Source: Candidatus Zhuqueibacterota bacterium | GTDB taxonomy: Bacteria; Zhuqueibacterota; Zhuqueibacteria; Zhuqueibacterales; Zhuqueibacteraceae | Length of the DNA: 37,218 nucleotides | NCBI GenBank assembly: GCA_022616415.1 | Contig: JAKEEU010000059.1 | Span: 1-37,218 of the forward strand | Direction: 5' to 3' | Part shown: one piece after another, positions 23,870-32,820 of the stretch | How positions within the stretch are numbered: position 1 is the stretch's first letter | Layout of the letters: every line of letters begins with the position of its first letter | Position numbers and translations under genes: made by a program | The notes under the pieces: generated by a model | The model's input: the letters and a program-made list of their open reading frames with translations, nothing else | What the model was told of the DNA's origin: nothing | Database searches by the model: none

Positions 23870-24082
23870 TCTGATTTTACCTTTCTTTTTAGAATATACG
23901 CCGGAAGGGTTAAATTTGTTTCATCACAGGGCTGTTGAATATCATCAAAATGGGCGAGCACGAGCGCCATCGGCAACAACTGCGTCAAAACGGAGCTTCC
24001 CCAATATTGTCACCACAGTGGCGTTGTGCCACTTGCGGCATCGCTGGAGGGAGTCGTGAGGGAGAAAGTAAAAGAAAATGGT

Positions 24083-24943
24083 TCAGTTCTTCAACCTCTT
24101 TCGGCGCTTAGCGCCGATCTGCTTGAAGTTTTCATCGGAGATCACCGGCTTGCCAGTTTGCGCCTCAATATCTTTGCGCGTCCTGCCCGCCACCGCGCCG
24201 CCGTCTTGGGCGTCTTTCTTGAGTGGAGCAAACCCTTGTGAATCACGATCGCGATGCAGTTTCGTGGTGGTGGCCTCGGCCAGCATGGTCAGGATCAGCT
24301 CGATGTCAGTCATGTGGTCGCGTAGGTTCTCCCGTTTCAGATCTTTTACCTGCTTATACTCTTCCACCTTCAGATCAAAGGCTCCCTGCATAATCTCGTT
24401 GGTTAAGATGGCGAATTCTAGGCTGCTCCGAGCGCCACGATTTTTCCATTCGTCGGTCAGATCCTGCCGGACCGCAATGCCGCGCAAGCGCTTGTCGATC
24501 CACTCTTTGGGATAGCCTTTCTTTTCATACAACTCCTGCATGCGGGCCATAGCCAATTCGGGATTTTCGATCTCGTCGATCCGTTCCTTGCCGACCCGCG
24601 CCAACCAGCGTTTGAGCGGTTCGGCCTTGGGGCTGGGGATGGACTGGATCAGGCGGAAGATGCCCTCGGTGTTCCAGCACTGGATTTTCTGAAGCCCCCC
24701 GGCCGTCGCAAACTCCAAGGCAAGGGGGGGGACAAATTGTCCCCCCCCTTGGAGCGCTTTGCCCAAATCCGGATCCCGTTTGCGCATCTTCTTCCAGTAA
24801 TCGGAAGGATCGGTGGAATCCGTCAGGGCGGCGATGATGTCCGTGATAACAAACCACCATTCGTTGTTGTGAAACGTGCGGCGGATTTCACGCTTTTGGA
24901 ACACCGCAACGCGAGTTTCAGGATTATCATCGTGTTCATTCAT
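24083..24943 (-). CDS. Bro-N domain protein (DinD-like phage antirepressor family)
   Basis: 286 residues from ATG 24943, chosen because GGAGG lies 8 nt upstream; an ATG at 24964 would place that site inside the gene. The N-terminal Bro-N domain (RVAVFQKREIRRTFHNNEWW, FVITDIIAALTDSTDPSDYW) is followed by the DinD-like core (QKIQCWNTEGIFRLIQSIPS, KAEPLKRWLARVGKERIDEI, YPKEWIDKRLRGIAVRQDLT, ENLRDHMTDIELILTMLAEA). Members act as phage antirepressors or as DNA-damage-inducible proteins that affect RecA; the role here is unknown. It is the last gene of the restriction island. Two 8-nt homopolymer tracts in a palindrome (24721-24751) lie in the coding sequence. Confidence 0.83.
   Translation of the reverse strand: MNEHDDNPETRVAVFQKREIRRTFHNNEWWFVITDIIAALTDSTDPSDYWKKMRKRDPDLGKALQGGGQFVPPLALEFATAGGLQKIQCWNTEGIFRLIQSIPSPKAEPLKRWLARVGKERIDEIENPELAMARMQELYEKKGYPKEWIDKRLRGIAVRQDLTDEWKNRGARSSLEFAILTNEIMQGAFDLKVEEYKQVKDLKRENLRDHMTDIELILTMLAEATTTKLHRDRDSQGFAPLKKDAQDGGAVAGRTRKDIEAQTGKPVISDENFKQIGAKRRKRLKN
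24721..24751. repeat. 31-bp perfect palindrome with G8/C8 tracts inside the Bro-N gene
   Basis: CAAGGGGGGGGACAA, a central A, and TTGTCCCCCCCCTTG: 15-bp arms without mismatch. On the coding strand it spells QGGGQFVPPLA. The eight-base G and C tracts are prone to slippage, which would shift the frame. Confidence 0.8.
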
Positions 24944-25232
24944 AAATGTGACCTCCATTCTCATGCCTTATGCCGGCGTTGAAAATGCTGGCAAAGCATT
25001 GCATTATATTTGCAAATACCCTTTTCAACTGTCCGATTTTTTCGGACACTTCGTTATAGCCTTCGGCAATCAGCTTGTTTTTCAGGTCGTTCCAATATTT
25101 GCGCGGCCGGTCGCCACCCACCAGAATGTCAATGACATCAATGATGGAAAACCACCACTCGCCTTCGTGGAAAACTTTGCGAATGCGCTTTCCTTCAAAG
25201 ACCGCAAGTTTGGATTCTTCTTTTGTGCTCAT
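24936..25232 (-). CDS. Truncated Bro-N domain protein
   Basis: 98 residues. The first 70 residues match the Bro-N start of the next gene (KLAVFEGKRIRKVFHEGEWW, FSIIDVIDILVGGDRPRKYW, VSEKIGQLK). After KIGQLK family similarity ends and an unrelated tail (RVFANIMQCFASIFNAGIRH) runs to a TGA at 24936, overlapping the ATG of the full-length Bro-N gene by 8 bp. Family members continue for another 150-200 residues, so this is a fragment: either a degraded gene replaced by its neighbour or a short regulator. It starts 35 bp after the end of res. Confidence 0.7.
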   Translation of the reverse strand: MSTKEESKLAVFEGKRIRKVFHEGEWWFSIIDVIDILVGGDRPRKYWNDLKNKLIAEGYNEVSEKIGQLKRVFANIMQCFASIFNAGIRHENGGHIYE

Positions 25233-25267
25233 GCTCCCTATCTCCGATTATGTACACGTGTCACCAT

Positions 25268-28252
25268 TTAAACCTCACTCGCATTCGTCACCACCTCGAA
25301 CGGTACACCCAATGTTTCAAAATGTCTTGCACCACAACGCACTTTGTCGGCTTCGTTCGTTCGCAGTTTGAGAAAGTCGTGCGTGCTCTTGGTTTCGCGC
25401 ACGAGATAAATAGTTTCGGACTCCTGTTTCACAATGGCCCAGTCGGGATTATATTTCCCCACCGGTGTATCGATCTCAAATTTGCGGGGCAATTTCACAA
25501 AGAGTTTGATGTCCTCCCTCTCGTCCAGCCGCTGCGCAAATTTCCTTTCAATTTCAGAATCGTATTCAACGTATTCTTGCACTGACTTCTTGACCTGCAG
25601 CGCCGTCAGATAGTCGATCAGCTCCTTGTTTTCAAAGAGCGCCATCTCCCACTCCGCTTCCGGCCCCGTGCCGACGATGCGCTCGTACTTGATGCCATCC
25701 ACCAGCAAACGATGCAGCTCGTGCTTGAGAATCGCAGCCACGGCGTCCATGAAGCGCTGCGGGTTGTGAAAAATTTCACAGAGCCGTCCGGACTCTTTTA
25801 GTATCCGAACGATGGTCGAGCGCGTCAGCTCGGTTTCATTTTGCAAATAAGCCAGCAGATCGGGAAGCGGGCGATTGCCGTAGGCCACCTGTTCGTCGGC
25901 CACGTTCATCGCCGCAGTCGTAACGCCTCCCTTCGTCACCCCGACCTGCCCGGCGCTGACGCGAATTTTGGGGATTTCAATTCTCTCCATCCGCCGCAGG
26001 GCATCGACGGCGCGCTGCACCAATTTCGCGGTTTCAAATTCCACCCGGTAAGTGGTCTTGGGTTTGATCTTGTTCCACAGCGCTTCGAACTCGGGACTGA
26101 GCAGCACTTCTTTGCGCAGACGATTCGCACGCTCGTCGCGATCTTTGCGAATGTGCCGCTCGATTTGATACGACGCCAAAAGATCGATGACCGCCGGCTG
26201 CAGGTCGCGGTGCGCTTCCGGCAGTTCAATCTTGAAATCTTTCCGCTTGAGATCAAACGCAGGTTGGATGCGGCCTTCAGCATCAAGCATGCCCTGTCTC
26301 ACCAGCACTTCGCGAATCTGTTCAGCAGCCTCACGGCCAATCGCGCGTTCTTCGCCGTCCACCACGCGTGAAAGCTTTGCCAGCGCCGTGATCGGCACTT
26401 TACCGAAAGTGACACCGCAATCTTCCTCGTATTCGCTTTGCAAAGCGCGGGCAAAATCTTCATAGCTCTCGTTGGCCATAACGTAGAGCTTGTTCACCGA
26501 CTCGTCGAAAACGCGCCGGCCGCTTTGATCCACCGGCAGCCGCAAGCCGCGGCCGATCTCCTGCCGCTTTTTCAACGCGCTGCGCGTTTCATTAAGCGTG
26601 CAGATTTGAAAAACATTCGGATTGTCCCAGCCCTCGCGCAGCGCGGAATGGCTGAAGATAAAACGCAACGGCTCCTCCTGTGAGAGCAGCCGTTCCTTGT
26701 CCTTCATGATCAAATTGTACACTTCGTCGTCGACTTGGGTATCGCCGCGCGTGTCTTTCAAAACGCCCTTTTTGTCTTGCGCGAAATAGCCGTTGTGAAG
26801 TCTCTCAATGGGCTGTTTAAGCCATTCGAGGAGGCGATAGCGCGGGTCGCGGGCAAACTCTGCCAGCACGTTTTCAAATTCCTCCGCAATTTTGCCTTTG
26901 ATCGTCCCGCCGGGACGGGATTCGTCATAGTCGCGATAGTTGGCGACGCGGTCGATGAAAAACAGGCTGAGCACCTTGATGCCGCGCGCCTGTATCAACA
27001 GTTCCTTTTCCAGGTGCTTCTTGACGGTGTGCTTGATTTGCGCGCGCCAAACGTCTTCCCGCATGCCACCGATTTCTTCGCCCAGCCGCAGCGTGCGGCC
27101 ATTGTTGAAGCGTACGAACTCATTCCCCGGCTCGGCATTGATCTCGGCGATCACAAAGCCGTCTTGATAGTTGGCGCGTTCGTCGGAGAGCGCGTACAAA
27201 TCCGCGCCGCTTTTGACGGTGACGCTTTTCTCTTTTGGCCCCTCGACAGTTTGCACGTGAATCCGCAGCTTGGCCTTGAGGCCCTTTTTGTAATCAATCT
27301 GCTCGACGCGCACGAACGCCTCATTCGCGCCGCCCTCGGCAGCCGCGCCGGCCACGACGATTTGCTTGACCAGCCGCAGCTCGAAGGCGCGCACCGGATC
27401 GAGCCGGAAAACCAAATTGTAGGGATTGCGATGCGTCGCCGAATAACGCAGCGTACACAGCGGATTCAGCGCTTTGATCGCCTCTTGCGCCCTCTCGGTG
27501 TTGTCCACGCTCTGCGGCTCGTCGATGATCACGATGGGCCGCGCCGCCTGCACGAACTCGATGGGCTGGCGCCCGGAAAGCCGGTCGCTTTCTTTGTAAA
27601 TGACATTGCTCTTTTGCTCTTCTTCGGTGCCGGAGAAATTTTTGCGGAACGCGTCGATGTTGATCACCAAAATTTGCAGCGTGTTGCTTACCGCAAACTG
27701 GCGGAGCTTGTTCACCTTCTTCGCATCATAAACGAAATGCTCGAACGCCAGATTATTGTAGAGCGCGCGGAAGTGCTCGCGGGTGATGTCGATATTCTTC
27801 AGCACGCCTTCGCGAATCGCCACGCTCGGCACGACGATGATGAATTTCTGAAACCCGTAGCGCCGCGACAACTCGAAGATTGTACGCAAATAAACATAAG
27901 TTTTGCCGGTGCCGGTTTCCATTTCCACCGAAAAATGCGGACAGCGCCGCGGCGCATTCATTGCGGCGTCGAACAGTTCCCACGCTTCCAGCGGTGCAGC
28001 AGAATTTGCAATTTCGATGTCATGGCGCGTTTGTATGCCGCGCGCGTTGGCGAGCAATTTCTCTTCCGCCAGCAACAGCCGGTTGCCCATGCCCAGCTCG
28101 GTACGCGTTTGCCCGCTGAACAAGCCTGCATCGCCGGTTTGATAAATGACGCTGAACTCCGGTTTTTCCAGCGGCTGGCCGTCGAAGAGATCGGCCACCG
28201 CCGCCACGGCCTCGAGTTGATATTGCTGATTGGGATCAAATTGGAGTTTCAT
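25268..28252 (-). CDS. res: Type III restriction-modification system, restriction subunit (Res)
   Basis: 994 residues from MKLQFDPNQQYQLEAV; a TTG start eight codons earlier is possible. The SF2 helicase motifs appear in order: Walker A METGTGKT (about K117), DEPQS (motif II), SATHR (motif III), and QEIGRGLRL (motif VI). The preceding FIFSHSALREGWDNPNVFQI and LNETRSALKK are typical of Res subunits. The C-terminal nuclease core is YNPDWAIVK followed by YLVRETKS (PD...ExK, about residues 935-960). Together with the Mod subunit it translocates on DNA and cuts near unmodified sites. The two subunits are not adjacent here: RhuM-like and CreD-like genes sit between them. Confidence 0.94.
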   Translation of the reverse strand: MKLQFDPNQQYQLEAVAAVADLFDGQPLEKPEFSVIYQTGDAGLFSGQTRTELGMGNRLLLAEEKLLANARGIQTRHDIEIANSAAPLEAWELFDAAMNAPRRCPHFSVEMETGTGKTYVYLRTIFELSRRYGFQKFIIVVPSVAIREGVLKNIDITREHFRALYNNLAFEHFVYDAKKVNKLRQFAVSNTLQILVINIDAFRKNFSGTEEEQKSNVIYKESDRLSGRQPIEFVQAARPIVIIDEPQSVDNTERAQEAIKALNPLCTLRYSATHRNPYNLVFRLDPVRAFELRLVKQIVVAGAAAEGGANEAFVRVEQIDYKKGLKAKLRIHVQTVEGPKEKSVTVKSGADLYALSDERANYQDGFVIAEINAEPGNEFVRFNNGRTLRLGEEIGGMREDVWRAQIKHTVKKHLEKELLIQARGIKVLSLFFIDRVANYRDYDESRPGGTIKGKIAEEFENVLAEFARDPRYRLLEWLKQPIERLHNGYFAQDKKGVLKDTRGDTQVDDEVYNLIMKDKERLLSQEEPLRFIFSHSALREGWDNPNVFQICTLNETRSALKKRQEIGRGLRLPVDQSGRRVFDESVNKLYVMANESYEDFARALQSEYEEDCGVTFGKVPITALAKLSRVVDGEERAIGREAAEQIREVLVRQGMLDAEGRIQPAFDLKRKDFKIELPEAHRDLQPAVIDLLASYQIERHIRKDRDERANRLRKEVLLSPEFEALWNKIKPKTTYRVEFETAKLVQRAVDALRRMERIEIPKIRVSAGQVGVTKGGVTTAAMNVADEQVAYGNRPLPDLLAYLQNETELTRSTIVRILKESGRLCEIFHNPQRFMDAVAAILKHELHRLLVDGIKYERIVGTGPEAEWEMALFENKELIDYLTALQVKKSVQEYVEYDSEIERKFAQRLDEREDIKLFVKLPRKFEIDTPVGKYNPDWAIVKQESETIYLVRETKSTHDFLKLRTNEADKVRCGARHFETLGVPFEVVTNASEV

Positions 28253-28303
28253 GGAAATAGTTGTCTGGCTTCGCAATACGATCTTAATCCCGTATGGTAA
28301 AAG

Positions 28304-29551
28304 CTATGCCCCTTTAACAATTTGCCATTCGGATATATTGGAACGGCTGATGGCGATCATCAATGATATAAAAACCAGGAAAATCAAAAGCACAAACGAA
28401 AGCCCTCGAAAAACCGGCATGAGAAATATCATGGAATAGACAATTGTCAAAAGAAAAAGATATGGCCCTACGACTCTGCTTGCAAAAAGCCGGCCCAGAA
28501 CTTGAGGGCTATAAGAAAAAAACATCACCACTGTAAGTATTGTTGAGATGCCCAATGTGGTCTTTATGCCAAAGAAACGAATCAGATATGCAACAAACAA
28601 AAAGTAGAAAACATGTATTGAAGCCAAAAACAAGTAGTGGAGCGGATGAAAACTAATCGAACGAATCTGGGAAAACACGAATATAACCAGCATGAAAAGC
28701 GCCAGAGAAAGTGGAGCATAGGAAACCATATCTTGCATCTGATCCAAATAGATTTGCCTTGACTCAAAAACGACGCCTAAATCTTGAGAAGTTGCAAAGT
28801 GATCTATTTGAAATTTGATTCGTGTGCCTTCTGCCGTCGATTCAATTTCGTGTGGTATGCCAAAACGGTAAACTTCAAAGTCCCGAGTATTCAGATCAAA
28901 AGTAGCATGAAGCTCACCAATCACGTGATTCTGATATTCTGAGAGATTGTATTTAAAAACATCCATCCCCTTCGTGGAATAAGTGACAACGACGTCAATC
29001 TCTTCCTGAATATCAAATTCAGGAACTAAAAGCAATGGTTCGCCCATCTTTGGCTGGTATTCAGCCATCTCGTGTCGAAGCAGTGAGACTTTATAATCAT
29101 ACATTAAGTTTGCGTTTTTCGGCGTCTTCAAATCAATCAATAGTTTTCCGGAATAATCCGTCAGATTACGCAGCGCATAAGTTTCCGAACATGTTGCCCG
29201 GAAAGCGTTGAAAATCAGAAAACCAATATTCTGTTCATTATGGTGAATCTGTGAAGCAATTTTGATCGATTTGGGGATAAGCGTCAATCTCTCAGTTTTG
29301 GTAATTTGTTTATTCTTCTTTGTAAGGCTGTCAAAAATCGTTGCAACAAATGTGCGCTCCAGAAAGAACTCGGGGGGTAGAATTTCAATTTCGCCTCCCC
29401 ATGAGTCCTGGAATTGGTGATAAGCATTGCCGTATGTGCTTGATTTGTGTTCGCCAATACGTGATGCTGTTATCATCAGGACTATTGAGCCCGCGACTGA
29501 AATTCCTCCAAGCCACACGAATATTCCGAATAATCGGCCAGATGCACTCAT
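28304..29551 (-). CDS. CreD-like integral membrane protein within the restriction island
   Basis: 415 residues from ATG 29551 (GGAG 8 nt upstream; a GTG start at 29560 is less likely). One N-terminal membrane helix (FGIFVWLGGISVAGSIVLMI) is followed by a polar, probably periplasmic domain of about 240 residues (KTERLTLIPKSIKIASQIHH, IGFLIFNAFRATCSETYA). About six helices end the protein (SLALFMLVIFVFSQI, SFHPLHYLFLASIHVFYFLF, LGISTILTVVMFFSYS, PYLFLLTIVYSMIFLM, FVLLIFLVFISLMIAI). This topology and the HPxxYL segment resemble CreD inner-membrane proteins, but the match is weak. The gene is more AT-rich than res and mod, which suggests separate acquisition. A role in defence, such as membrane disruption, is speculation. 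Confidence 0.6.
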   Translation of the reverse strand: MSASGRLFGIFVWLGGISVAGSIVLMITASRIGEHKSSTYGNAYHQFQDSWGGEIEILPPEFFLERTFVATIFDSLTKKNKQITKTERLTLIPKSIKIASQIHHNEQNIGFLIFNAFRATCSETYALRNLTDYSGKLLIDLKTPKNANLMYDYKVSLLRHEMAEYQPKMGEPLLLVPEFDIQEEIDVVVTYSTKGMDVFKYNLSEYQNHVIGELHATFDLNTRDFEVYRFGIPHEIESTAEGTRIKFQIDHFATSQDLGVVFESRQIYLDQMQDMVSYAPLSLALFMLVIFVFSQIRSISFHPLHYLFLASIHVFYFLFVAYLIRFFGIKTTLGISTILTVVMFFSYSPQVLGRLFASRVVGPYLFLLTIVYSMIFLMPVFRGLSFVLLIFLVFISLMIAISRSNISEWQIVKGA

Positions 29552-29682
29552 AGATGTCACTCCATAGATGTTTTGTAAATCTAGCGCAATGTGTTAGCTT
29601 TGCCATCGGGGCAGTATTCCGGATTTTCCGGATAACTGCATCCTGCGCGCCCATAAAAGACTCCTGCTAACCATACGTTGCT

Positions 29683-30726
29683 TCACTTTTTCTTCGGCAA
29701 TTTCCTGGTTTTACGCCCGCCCGCGAGTTTTTTGATTTTCGCCACGGCCTCTTCGAAATCTTTTTCCACCGGCGAAGGTTCATCCGCTTTCAACGCGCGA
29801 TACTTGTCAAATTCCATCTCGGCTTTTTGCAACGCCTGTTCATGCGAGATGTGTCCGGCGTGCGTGAGAATATCGCGTTCGGACAATTTCAGGAAATCAT
29901 CCAGCTTCGCGATCCAATCAGCCATGTGCATCACCCGGCGGTTGAGCGCTTGCAGCTCGGCGAAATCCAGATAAGCCGAGACAATCAAATTCAATGCCTC
30001 AAGCTCTTCCGGCGTTAAATAATTTTTCGCAATCACCACTTCGTCGCGGCGAATGCGGCCACCGCTCCAGTTGGTCAGGCCCATATTCGGCTTGCTCGCG
30101 TCAGCCCGGTTATGAACCCCCTCCGCCGCAGTTTGGCCATGCACCGCCCAGTGCATTTTGTTTTGCACGGTGGCAAAAAACTGTTTCGTCGCTTCAGCGC
30201 GAGGATCGTAATCCACGCTGGTGGCGTAGATTTCCAAAACTTTTTTGTAGAAGACCTTTTCCGAAGAACGAATGTCGCGGATGCGCGCGAGCAGCTCGTC
30301 GAAATAACCTCCGCCGCCAACTTGCTTCAACCGGTCATCATCCAGCGCAAAGCCCTTGACGATATATTCACGCAGGCGTTGTGTGGCCCAGATGCGAAAC
30401 TGCGTGCCGCGCAGCGACTTGACCCGATAACCGACGGAGATGATGACGTCGAGATTGTAATGTCGGGTTTGGTAATTTTTGCCATCGCTGGCAGTTGTCA
30501 AGAAATCCTTGACAACTGCATCTTCGAGCAATTCGCCTTCAGAAAAAATGTTTTTGATGTGCAAACTGACGTTTTGTTTCGTCGTCTGAAACAGCTCGGC
30601 CATTTGATTTTGCGACAGCCAGACGGTTTCGCGATCCAGCCGCACTTGCAGCTTCGTCTTGCCGTCATCCGTTTGATACAAAATCACCTGCGATGAGCTG
30701 GCCTCTTCTTTCAATATGAGTTTCAT
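29683..30726 (-). CDS. RhuM-family protein
   Basis: 347 residues with AGGAG just before the ATG. The family signature is clear: VRLDRETVWLSQNQMAELFQ, TTKQNVSLHIKNIFSEGEL, VVKDFLTTASDGKNYQTRHY, NLDVIISVGYRVKSLRGTQF, RIWATQRLREYIVKGFALDD, and SAYLDFAELQALNRRVMHMA. RhuM proteins were named from Salmonella pathogenicity island 3; their molecular function is unknown and they are often found in or beside restriction-modification loci. The N-terminal part looks like a helix-turn-helix DNA-binding region. A palindrome with 12-bp arms lies inside (30491-30519). The C-terminus is lysine and arginine rich. Confidence 0.9.
   Translation of the reverse strand: MKLILKEEASSSQVILYQTDDGKTKLQVRLDRETVWLSQNQMAELFQTTKQNVSLHIKNIFSEGELLEDAVVKDFLTTASDGKNYQTRHYNLDVIISVGYRVKSLRGTQFRIWATQRLREYIVKGFALDDDRLKQVGGGGYFDELLARIRDIRSSEKVFYKKVLEIYATSVDYDPRAEATKQFFATVQNKMHWAVHGQTAAEGVHNRADASKPNMGLTNWSGGRIRRDEVVIAKNYLTPEELEALNLIVSAYLDFAELQALNRRVMHMADWIAKLDDFLKLSERDILTHAGHISHEQALQKAEMEFDKYRALKADEPSPVEKDFEEAVAKIKKLAGGRKTRKLPKKK
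30491..30519. repeat. Perfect palindrome inside the RhuM-family gene
   Basis: GCAGTTGTCAAG, loop AAATC, CTTGACAACTGC: 12-bp perfect arms. It encodes the conserved AVVKDFLTTA segment of the protein, so here the palindrome is built from conserved codons rather than an added stretch. Confidence 0.7.
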
Positions 30727-30747
30727 GCCTGTCTCCTAAAACTGGGC

Positions 30748-30812
30748 GAAGTCGGACTTGCGCCGAGCGATTTTGCCAAATGAGAAAGCGAATTGAGCGC
30801 GAGTCCGACTTC
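30748..30812. repeat. Dispersed inverted-repeat element, second family, copy 2
   Basis: GAAGTCGGACTTGCGCC (30748-30764) pairs with GCGCGAGTCCGACTTC (30797-30812) at 15 of 16 positions around a 33-nt centre. The arm matches the element at 12998-13060. It fills most of the 94-bp gap between mod and the RhuM gene and may have interrupted or insulated the operon. Confidence 0.65.
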
Positions 30813-30820
30813 ACTGGCTT

Positions 30821-32701
30821 TTACACCGTCTTGAAACTCGTCACGCCTTTGGTTTTGAAAATCTGCACGGCGTTGGCCTTGAGCTGGTCGTTATCGCTAA
30901 AGCCTTCATCGAGGCAGACGACGCGCTCGGGTTTGCGCTCGGCCATGGCGCGAATCAATTCAAGTGTCAGCTCGCGCTCGAGGCAAATGAGAAACGCGCC
31001 GGTTTGGGCGCTGTAAATTTTCTTGCCTGCCAGCGTGAGTGTTTCCACCGGTGTGGTGAGCGGGTAGCCGCTTTTGATCAGGATTTCGTACAGAATGTCA
31101 TCATTCGTGCGGCCCTCGCGCAGGTGATCGACGTGCAGCTCGAGCTGCTCTTGCAGCGCCGCCGTGTTGCCCGGCTCGATGTTCGCTTTCCACGTTTTGA
31201 AATTGGATTCCGCCAGCTTGAAGACTTTGAAGCCGAGATCATTTTCTCGCGAAGATTTCGCCACACCGAGTTCAAGCTCCGGGGTTTTCTCTTTCTCTTT
31301 TTGATTTTGCGCCAGTTTTTGAATGACCCGGCGCACGCGCTCTTTGGTGATGTCGGCAATGGTGGGAAAATCTTTGCGGCCCGTTGGTTCGGGCAGTTGC
31401 ACGAGAATGAATTTGCGATTGCCGCCGTCTTGGTTGTTTAATTCGAGAACGGCTTGTGCGGTGGTGCCGGAGCCAGAGAAGAAATCAAGCACGATCTCCC
31501 CATTTGCTAATCCTTGAAGTAACAGATCACGGATGAGGAGTGATGGTTTTGGAAACTGAAAAATTTGGTTCTGAAATATCCCCCGCATTTCCTCAGTACC
31601 ATCGCTTGTGAAAATGCCATCAAGCACACTGGGAAAACCCAGAACCCCCGATTGGAGTTCAGATAAAAACACCTTTTCTCGAGGCCTTCCTCCAACCTTC
31701 TTCGGCCAAAGTATTCTCCCTTCTTCAATTTTTTTCTGAAACGTTTCGGGCCGGCAAATCCATCCAGTTTCAGGAGGATCAGGAAAAATTTCACCCGTCT
31801 GTGGATGAACAACATCATAGTGTAGATTGGGCCTTTGCTCCTTTGTGGCTTTACCAAGCAAGCTGCAACTTGTCCATGGGCCGCGAGGGTCATTATCTGG
31901 GTTTGAGTATTTACCTTCATCTCTTCGTTTACCCGAAATGCGAGCATCTATATTCTTTCCATAAATTGCAACGTACTCATGATCTACAGATAGACCTCGC
32001 ATTGGCCGTGCATCAGCAAAATTCCGCGCTCTCCATGTTATTAAGCCGATGAAGTTTTCTTCACCAAAGACTTCATTGCAAATTTTTTTAAGATTATCTC
32101 CTTCCGCATCATCAATACTAACAAAAATCACCCCATCATCCCGCAACAAATTCCTCGCCAAATACAACCTCGGATACATCATGTTCAGCCACTTGGAATG
32201 AAAGCGGCCATCGGCCTCGGTGTTGGTGCTGAACTTGCGGCCTTCGGCGTCCACTTGGCCGGTGTATTCGAGATAAGTTTGCAAGCTCTCCGTGTAATTA
32301 TCGGGGTAAATGAAATCATTGCCGGTGTTGTAGGGCGGGTCAATGTAAATCATCTTCACCTTGCCGAGGTAAGACTTCTGCAAGAGCTTGAGCACCTCCA
32401 AATTGTCGCCTTCGATGATGAGATTTTCCGTCGCATCAAAATTTGCGCTCTCCTCGCGGCACGGCAACAGCGTGCCCAAGCTCGGCGCTTGAATGGTCTT
32501 GAAGCAATCCGCCTTGCCCGGCCAATTCATGCCGTAGCGTTCCTTGCCCACGTCCACAATTTCGCCCAGCGCGAGCTTCAAACGCTCAAAATCAATCTTC
32601 CCGTCCTCGGTGCGAATTTCGGGAAAGAGGCGCAAGAGTTCCTGCTTTTTATCCTCGGCAAGGTCGTGCGAGCGCAGATCGAGTTTTTCGGGTTCGGTCA
32701 T
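30821..32701 (-). CDS. mod: Type III restriction-modification system, methyltransferase subunit (Mod)
   Basis: 626 residues with AAGGA before the ATG. The catalytic motif IV IDPPYNTGNDF (about D121) precedes the SAM-binding motif I VLDFFSGSGTTAQAV (about residue 402), the order of beta-class N6-adenine methyltransferases typical of type III Mod. The N-terminal LIIEGDNLEVLKLLQKSYLG and the SKWLNMMYPRLYLARNLLRD segment are also standard. The middle (about 31520-32050) is the target-recognition region and is visibly more AT-rich and less conserved than the flanks, as expected for a swapped specificity domain. It methylates DNA for self-recognition and guides Res. A 20-bp palindrome 120 bp upstream may be its operator. 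Confidence 0.94.
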   Translation of the reverse strand: MTEPEKLDLRSHDLAEDKKQELLRLFPEIRTEDGKIDFERLKLALGEIVDVGKERYGMNWPGKADCFKTIQAPSLGTLLPCREESANFDATENLIIEGDNLEVLKLLQKSYLGKVKMIYIDPPYNTGNDFIYPDNYTESLQTYLEYTGQVDAEGRKFSTNTEADGRFHSKWLNMMYPRLYLARNLLRDDGVIFVSIDDAEGDNLKKICNEVFGEENFIGLITWRARNFADARPMRGLSVDHEYVAIYGKNIDARISGKRRDEGKYSNPDNDPRGPWTSCSLLGKATKEQRPNLHYDVVHPQTGEIFPDPPETGWICRPETFQKKIEEGRILWPKKVGGRPREKVFLSELQSGVLGFPSVLDGIFTSDGTEEMRGIFQNQIFQFPKPSLLIRDLLLQGLANGEIVLDFFSGSGTTAQAVLELNNQDGGNRKFILVQLPEPTGRKDFPTIADITKERVRRVIQKLAQNQKEKEKTPELELGVAKSSRENDLGFKVFKLAESNFKTWKANIEPGNTAALQEQLELHVDHLREGRTNDDILYEILIKSGYPLTTPVETLTLAGKKIYSAQTGAFLICLERELTLELIRAMAERKPERVVCLDEGFSDNDQLKANAVQIFKTKGVTSFKTV

Positions 32702-32820
32702 GGGTGTTCCTTTTTATTTCAACTCACGTGGCTTTTTCGGTTCGTTTGCCACTGCCATTCATTGTCCATTTTTCTCGAAGAAAATCACGGTTTTAGTAAA
32801 TATAATCAACGACTTGATCA

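Noticed and set aside
24083..25232. Prophage, because of the Bro-N antirepressor-like genes
   Set aside because: No integrase, structural, packaging or lysis genes are present; the genes lie directly behind a restriction system.
26735..28300. A 521-codon plus-strand open frame
   Set aside because: It lies antisense to res, which has complete helicase and nuclease motifs; the plus-strand translation has no family features.
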